DNA from: CBDVAK01 sp965371945
GTDB lineage: Bacteria > Pseudomonadota > Gammaproteobacteria > Competibacterales > JAHEDQ01
Reading direction: 5' to 3'
Length of the DNA stretch: 10,504 nt
Assembly (NCBI GenBank): GCA_965371945.1
Contig: CBDVAK010000112.1
Location: forward strand, 1 to 10,504
Shown: positions 6,344 to 10,504 of the stretch, piece after piece
How positions within the stretch are numbered: the first letter of the stretch is position 1
Layout of the letters: each line of letters starts with the position of its first letter
Notes under the pieces: generated by a model
Told to the model about the DNA's origin: nothing
Seen by the model: only the letters and a program-made list of their open reading frames with translations
Database searches by the model: none
Program-made: the position numbers and the translations under genes

Positions 6344-7638
6344 GCTGATACCAGGCTGGCCGTCATGGCCCTGGCCCCAGCCACGTAACCGGGATGATCA
6401 TCAGCATCCTCGAGACCGGGAATGACGACCTTGACCACTGGCAAACCGAGACCGGGTTTGCTGAGATCCAGAACCAGCAGCTGCCCGATGCCGCCGGCGC
6501 GCAGCCGGCCGATCAACCATTCCAGATCCCCGGCAAAGCTGTCCGCCTCGAAATCCGGTGCCTGCTCGAAGCGCCGCTGCGGGGAATCAGCCGCCATCAT
6601 GGCATCGGCGCGCCGCAGTTTCTGCGCGATCGCTTCGGTCGTGTACTCATGGCTGCCGATATCGTCGCGTGAACCGCTGATATAGGTGGTGCGTACCTGT
6701 ACGGCTTCGGTCAGCGCACGCAACAACGCCACTGCACGCGATGGATGACAGCCGGCGCCGGCCCCCGAATGGGCCAGCGGACGCTGCCGATCGGTGATCA
6801 GGCAATAATATGAGGGGATGCCGATATCGCTGGTCACCTCCCAGACCGCGGTGCGGAACTGCGCGTCGTCGAGGCGGCTGATCACCGACCGGCAGGATGG
6901 GTCGGCCACGGTGGCCAGATTGATACGGGTGCGCGCGCGGTCAGCGACGCCATGCAGATTCCAGAGCGTTACCGCATCACGTTCCACGACTTCGCAAATA
7001 GCGTGACAAAGCGCCTCCAGCATATGGTTACCGGAGGCCAATCCATTGGTGCTGGCAGGAAAGCATCCGCTGCCGGTGACGTAAGGCACCCGGAAGTCGG
7101 TGTGCGCCAGTTCGTAGGGCAACCAGCGGGTGCCGCCACCGATGAGATCGGCGGCTTCGATCCACAACAGGGTCCGTCCCGGGTGGTAGCGACCACCGCG
7201 AACTTTTGGCAAGGCATCCATGTCCGCGACCGCGGGACGCCGGTGCCAGTCCTCGAGACTCCCCAGCCTCAACGGCAACTCGATTCGCTCAGCGTGCCAG
7301 TTCTCAACGGCCTCCATCAGCCCCGAGGCGCGAGCGGAATCCAGATCCAGACCCTTGCCCTGGGACACTGCGATCGAACGGGAATTGGGCCGGGTCACCA
7401 TGACCACCGGCACCCCGATTCGGTCCAATCCGGTAACATTGGCGATACGGGTGATGCCCATCATGGCCATGTGCGGACGTACCCTGGTCACGGTATCCCC
7501 CGGTGCGATCAGGCGATGCGTGCCGAGTCGGTAGCCCTTGACCGCAGCGCCCTGCCGAAGATCTTTGGCAAGCGTCTCCAACAACACGCCGGAACCTCGC
7601 AAACTGCCTGTCAAAACCGGCATGGGGTCAGCCCGCAT
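6340..7638 (-). CDS. ycaO: YcaO-domain ATP-dependent peptide-backbone-modifying enzyme
   Basis: The 432-residue product is a YcaO-family enzyme, which uses ATP to activate a peptide backbone amide for cyclodehydration or, with TfuA, thioamide formation. Visible family motifs are the first ATP/Mg helix, SGLMEAVENWHAE (105-117), and the second, EALCHAICEVVERDA (208-222), both with the spaced glutamates that hold magnesium and nucleotide. TGLDRIGVPVVMVTRPNSRS (69-88) is the typical N-terminal strand region. The C-terminus does not end in the PxPxP motif of many azoline-forming YcaO proteins, which fits a TfuA-type partner. The ATG at 7638 is used; a second at 7623 is possible, as both have weak ribosome sites. 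It lies 24 bp after the cyclase gene and overlaps tfuA by four bases. No separate E1-like or ocin-ThiF cyclodehydratase partner or flavin dehydrogenase gene is visible nearby. Confidence 0.95.
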   Translation of the reverse strand: MRADPMPVLTGSLRGSGVLLETLAKDLRQGAAVKGYRLGTHRLIAPGDTVTRVRPHMAMMGITRIANVTGLDRIGVPVVMVTRPNSRSIAVSQGKGLDLDSARASGLMEAVENWHAERIELPLRLGSLEDWHRRPAVADMDALPKVRGGRYHPGRTLLWIEAADLIGGGTRWLPYELAHTDFRVPYVTGSGCFPASTNGLASGNHMLEALCHAICEVVERDAVTLWNLHGVADRARTRINLATVADPSCRSVISRLDDAQFRTAVWEVTSDIGIPSYYCLITDRQRPLAHSGAGAGCHPSRAVALLRALTEAVQVRTTYISGSRDDIGSHEYTTEAIAQKLRRADAMMAADSPQRRFEQAPDFEADSFAGDLEWLIGRLRAGGIGQLLVLDLSKPGLGLPVVKVVIPGLEDADDHPGYVAGARAMTASLVSA

Positions 7639-7662
7639 CGCTATCCCGGTGAGATAAGCGGA

Positions 7663-9423
7663 CTATGGCAGCCCGGCCTTGTGCAAGCCTTCCGCAAAAT
7701 GCTCCCATTCCTTGGGGTTCACCTCCGGCTGGCGCAGCACCCACTGGGCGGCGGAGAAATCAGGTTGACGCTCAAGCACCGCCGCCGCCGCCAACCGCGC
7801 TTTTTCGGTGAGGCCCAGTTGCCCACAGGCAGCAGCCAGCAGGCGCTGACCTTCTGCCGGATTGTTCATCTGCTCCACCGCATCGATCACCCGCTGGTAT
7901 TCGCGCAGCTCGTAGTAGGCATCGGCCAGATACCATAAATAGGTGTCCGGGTAGAATGGATTCAGGCACATCGCCTCCTTGATCAGCTTTACGCCATCCT
8001 GGGAGCGACCCGAATAGGCAAGCGCATCAGCCATGTCGACCTTGATATCAGCATCGTTGGGATTCAGATGCAGAGCGCGCTCGTAGGACATCAGCGCCAA
8101 TTCGTTCTGCTTGCTGTACAGCGAGGCGAAACCCAGCTCGGCATGACCGCGGGCATCACCGGCATCCAGCCCAACCGCGGTATTGGCCAGCGTCAATGCA
8201 CGCTGCAAAGCGAGCTCGGGATCGTCAGTCCAGCTATAGCGCCAGTCGTAGACGTAGGTACGGGACAGGCATGCATAGGCACGCGCATAGGCTGGATCGA
8301 TATCGAGTGCCTGCTTGTACAACCAACGAGCCTGTCGGTTGGCGTCACGGGTATAGCCCTGGATCAGATGCAGGCCTTTCAGCAACAACCCATAGGCCTG
8401 AAGATCACTGGGCGAACTGCGCAGGGCGTGGATCTGTTCGGCACGCTCCAGACGCACCGCCATGCAGGATACGATGGTCTGCGTCAGTTCGTCCTGAACG
8501 TCGAATATGTCTTCGATCTCACGGTCATAGCGTTCCGACCAGATACTGGCGCCATTGCTGGCATCCACCAGTTCCACGTTGATTCGCAAGCGCTGGCCGG
8601 CGATCCGTAAACTACCCTGCAATACGTTGCGGACACCCAGTTCGCGTCCCACCTGCTGGGCGCTGCTCGCGATTCCCTTGTACACAAAGCTGGAGTTGCT
8701 GGAGATGACGAACAGCTCCCGAAACCGGGACAGATCGGTGATGATGTCCTCGGCGATACCGTCTGCGAAGTGTTCATGCTCGGGCTCACTGCTGCGATTG
8801 GCGAAAGGCAGCACCGCGATCGACTGCTGACTGGTTGAAACGAGGGACTGCCCTCCCTTGCGGACACTGGCCTTGCGCAATGCCACCTGCTCGTCTTCGT
8901 GCACGCGGTAGGCTTCGACCGGTTGGTCGATATTCTTGAGATGGCGTTCGCCCAGATACTCGAATCCAAGTTTGAGCTTGTCCTTGATAGCGACCTGAAC
9001 GTTGGCGGCAATACACAGACCGCCAGGATCGGCCAGGGCCTGAAGCCGGGCAGCCACGTTGACCACATCACCATAGATGACACCCTCATCGACCATCACC
9101 TCGCCCAGCACAACCCCGAAGCGGAACCACATGCAGCGATCCTCGGGCAGACCCTGGTTGCGCTCAGCAAGCGACTGTTGCACCGACAGCACGCAGGTGA
9201 TTGCGGTCACTGCATCCGGAAACTCGATGAGAGCACTGTCTCCGGTCAGATCGATCACGCGGCCATGGTGTTCGCCGACACAATCGCGGATTCGCTGTCG
9301 GCACGACGACAACAGCTCCAGCGTAGCCCGCGCATCGGCTCCCATCAGCCGGCTGTAACCGACCACATCGCCGGCCACGATCGCCGCGGAGCGACTTTCG
9401 TAGGCTGCCGCCTGCCCGTTCAC
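7663..9423 (-). CDS. Class III adenylate/guanylate cyclase with TolB-like and TPR domains
   Basis: The GTG at 9423 is preferred because GGAGGGG precedes it and it overlaps the upstream stop as GTGA; the frame extends to 9660 but only as non-homologous sequence inside the GNAT gene. The product has 586 residues. Residues ~11-175 are a class III cyclase domain: metal-binding D19 (AGDVVGYS) and D62 (TGDSALIEF), and NVAAR (122-126), whose Asn and Arg stabilise the transition state. The lysine often found four residues before the second metal Asp, which helps choose ATP, is Asp58 here, as I recall for cyclases of this TolB/TPR architecture. Residues ~200-320 form a TolB-like domain (SIAVLPFANRS, DGIAEDIITDLSRF), and ~340-560 hold TPR repeats (e.g. 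ALMSYERALHLNPN). No membrane segment is seen. It probably makes a cyclic nucleotide in response to a protein partner; its link to the modification genes is by position only. Confidence 0.9.
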   Translation of the reverse strand: MNGQAAAYESRSAAIVAGDVVGYSRLMGADARATLELLSSCRQRIRDCVGEHHGRVIDLTGDSALIEFPDAVTAITCVLSVQQSLAERNQGLPEDRCMWFRFGVVLGEVMVDEGVIYGDVVNVAARLQALADPGGLCIAANVQVAIKDKLKLGFEYLGERHLKNIDQPVEAYRVHEDEQVALRKASVRKGGQSLVSTSQQSIAVLPFANRSSEPEHEHFADGIAEDIITDLSRFRELFVISSNSSFVYKGIASSAQQVGRELGVRNVLQGSLRIAGQRLRINVELVDASNGASIWSERYDREIEDIFDVQDELTQTIVSCMAVRLERAEQIHALRSSPSDLQAYGLLLKGLHLIQGYTRDANRQARWLYKQALDIDPAYARAYACLSRTYVYDWRYSWTDDPELALQRALTLANTAVGLDAGDARGHAELGFASLYSKQNELALMSYERALHLNPNDADIKVDMADALAYSGRSQDGVKLIKEAMCLNPFYPDTYLWYLADAYYELREYQRVIDAVEQMNNPAEGQRLLAAACGQLGLTEKARLAAAAVLERQPDFSAAQWVLRQPEVNPKEWEHFAEGLHKAGLP

Positions 9424-10406
9424 CGAGCCCCTCCCCCGACGCGGCCGGCAGATGTGCCGCCGGTCTGTGTTCCGGAACGCAGAAATTCGTATTCCATGGT
9501 ATGCAGGCGAAAGCCGCAATCCCGATAAAAGGCCGTCACACCCGGGTGGTCGTGACGGGCGGTCAGCGACACCTGCCGGGCGCCCAGTCCTGCCGCCCTG
9601 GCGATGAGATCGTGCATCAGCGCCTTGGCCAGACCCCTGCGCTGTTGATCCGGCACACAACCTACCGGCTCAAACTCCATCGTGGCACTGGACTCATCGA
9701 ACCAGCCTATCGCGAACGCCACCACGCGTTGATCGCGATCCACCACCACCCGATCGAGTTCCGGGCGGTATTGCGGCGTCATTCTGACCTGGTTCAGTTC
9801 CGCCTCCGTGAGTTCGGAGCTTTGAAATGCCTGATGATGCGCTTGCAGCCACGCCGCCAACTCACGGCGACCGTCGGTCGCACGGATAGCATAGCCGTCC
9901 GGCAAGGGAGGCTCCGCCGACAACGCCGCGGTTTCCCGGATCATCCGTTGATAGCTGCGTCCGTTACGCCGGAAACCACGGCTCGAGAGCAACCGCTGGC
10001 GCACATCGTCGAGGGACAGACAACCGATGCTTGCCAGTTCCGGAGGGTCCCCCGGTCCGTTCCGGCATCGCAGATATTCGTCGGACCAGTCCAGCGCCGC
10101 ATGCGACAACGGCTCCGACCGCCGCCAGTCCGTATCGATGTGCAGGTCCGCGGGAGAGCCGTCGTGCTGAAACATGAATGCCACCAGCTCACCCTCGTCA
10201 CTGCACCACAAACCGATGGTGTCGTCGCCAGCGCTCAGGATCCGCTTACCCAAACGCCAGCAGACATTACCCGGATGTACCTGACTGTCGGCGCCGATCC
10301 TGGACCAGCTCTTGGCCGCAAGGGCTAGAATCCGATCGAGATCGGTACTGCCAGCGTAGGCCCGAAACCGATACCCGTTGTCCCGTATCGTCACGACTCT
10401 ATCCAC
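9420..10406 (-). CDS. Tandem-GNAT N-acetyltransferase
   Basis: The 328-residue product looks like two GNAT folds in series. The first (~1-155) is divergent, with only weak strand patterns. The second (~170-310) keeps the acetyl-CoA loop in VGCVPDQQRRGLAKALM (248-264), with QRRGLA fitting the Q/RxxGxG/A motif, and the late AFYRDCGFRLH (292-302) segment. Double GNAT proteins include mycothiol synthase-type and various small-molecule or peptide acetyltransferases, so the substrate cannot be named. The start is GTG at 10406, with GAGGA a few bases upstream; no in-frame ATG lies nearby. Its stop overlaps the cyclase GTG. As the first visible gene of the cluster it could acetylate the modified product (each predicted repeat carries one lysine) or provide self-protection. 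It may also be an unrelated passenger. Confidence 0.85.
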   Translation of the reverse strand: MDRVVTIRDNGYRFRAYAGSTDLDRILALAAKSWSRIGADSQVHPGNVCWRLGKRILSAGDDTIGLWCSDEGELVAFMFQHDGSPADLHIDTDWRRSEPLSHAALDWSDEYLRCRNGPGDPPELASIGCLSLDDVRQRLLSSRGFRRNGRSYQRMIRETAALSAEPPLPDGYAIRATDGRRELAAWLQAHHQAFQSSELTEAELNQVRMTPQYRPELDRVVVDRDQRVVAFAIGWFDESSATMEFEPVGCVPDQQRRGLAKALMHDLIARAAGLGARQVSLTARHDHPGVTAFYRDCGFRLHTMEYEFLRSGTQTGGTSAGRVGGGAR

Positions 10407-10504
10407 CCGTCCTCAAGGCCATGTCCTCTCCCGCCGCTGGCGGATAGTCTAGTCCACTGTCTCAACTATCGCTCCTCGATGCGCTAAGATGCCTGCGCAC
10501 AATC

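Noticed and set aside
6952..7938. 328-codon open frame on the + strand across ycaO
   Set aside because: It is antisense to ycaO and the cyclase, with no recognisable motif; long antisense frames are expected at this GC content.
9424..9660. N-terminal extension of the cyclase frame up to an ATG at 9660
   Set aside because: It lies wholly inside the GNAT gene, has low-complexity Arg/Gly/Pro composition, and a GTG with a good ribosome site and GTGA overlap fits the cyclase domain start.
9501..10328. 275-codon + strand open frame across the GNAT gene
   Set aside because: A shadow of the acetyltransferase gene, rich in Arg/Pro/His with no family signal.
10407..10504. Promoter for the minus-strand cluster upstream of the GNAT gene
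   Set aside because: TTGAGA and a small CCGCC/GGCGG hairpin (10431-10443) are present, but no -10 box sits at acceptable spacing; the cluster may also begin outside the window.

Overview
The window is a high-GC proteobacterial chromosome segment. Gene style, the GC-rich codon choice and the kind of intergenic palindromic repeat suggest a gammaproteobacterium, possibly from the sulfur-oxidising or halophilic lineages, but that placement is a guess. No rRNA, tRNA, CRISPR array or transposase gene is visible.

Layout. Positions 1-41 hold the first codons of a leftward gene with a signal-peptide-like start. The 238-bp gap that follows separates it from a divergent, complete ppk1 (280-2529, +), encoding polyphosphate kinase 1. 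From 2530 to 2863 there is no gene. This stretch holds a roughly 220-bp inverted-repeat element (2559-2778) with a 25-bp closing stem and nested internal hairpins, then a 12-bp terminator-like hairpin (2823-2858). Everything from 2864 to 10406 is on the minus strand and reads as one tightly packed gene cluster, converging on ppk1.

In transcription order the cluster encodes: a tandem-GNAT acetyltransferase (10406-9420); a class III nucleotide cyclase fused to TolB-like and TPR domains (9423-7663, GTGA overlap with the previous gene); a YcaO-domain ATP-dependent enzyme (7638-6340); a TfuA-like protein (6343-4964, ATGA overlap); a thermolysin-like zinc metallopeptidase without a visible signal peptide (about 4914-3511); and a 189-residue protein of unknown family (3433-2864). 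The last protein ends in five back-to-back Y(A/S)GGKA hexapeptides.

YcaO plus TfuA is the known signature of backbone thioamide formation on ribosomally made peptides. I infer that this cluster makes a post-translationally modified peptide or protein. The repeat-tailed protein is the most likely substrate, the metallopeptidase a candidate processing enzyme, the GNAT a candidate tailoring or protection enzyme, and the cyclase/TPR protein a signalling component. The putative substrate gene also appears to have its own promoter: near-consensus -35 and -10 boxes lie 19 bp apart with a perfect 18-bp palindrome filling the spacer, the geometry of MerR-type promoters. The substrate role, the chemistry and the regulation are inferences; the domains, repeats and palindromes are read directly from the sequence.
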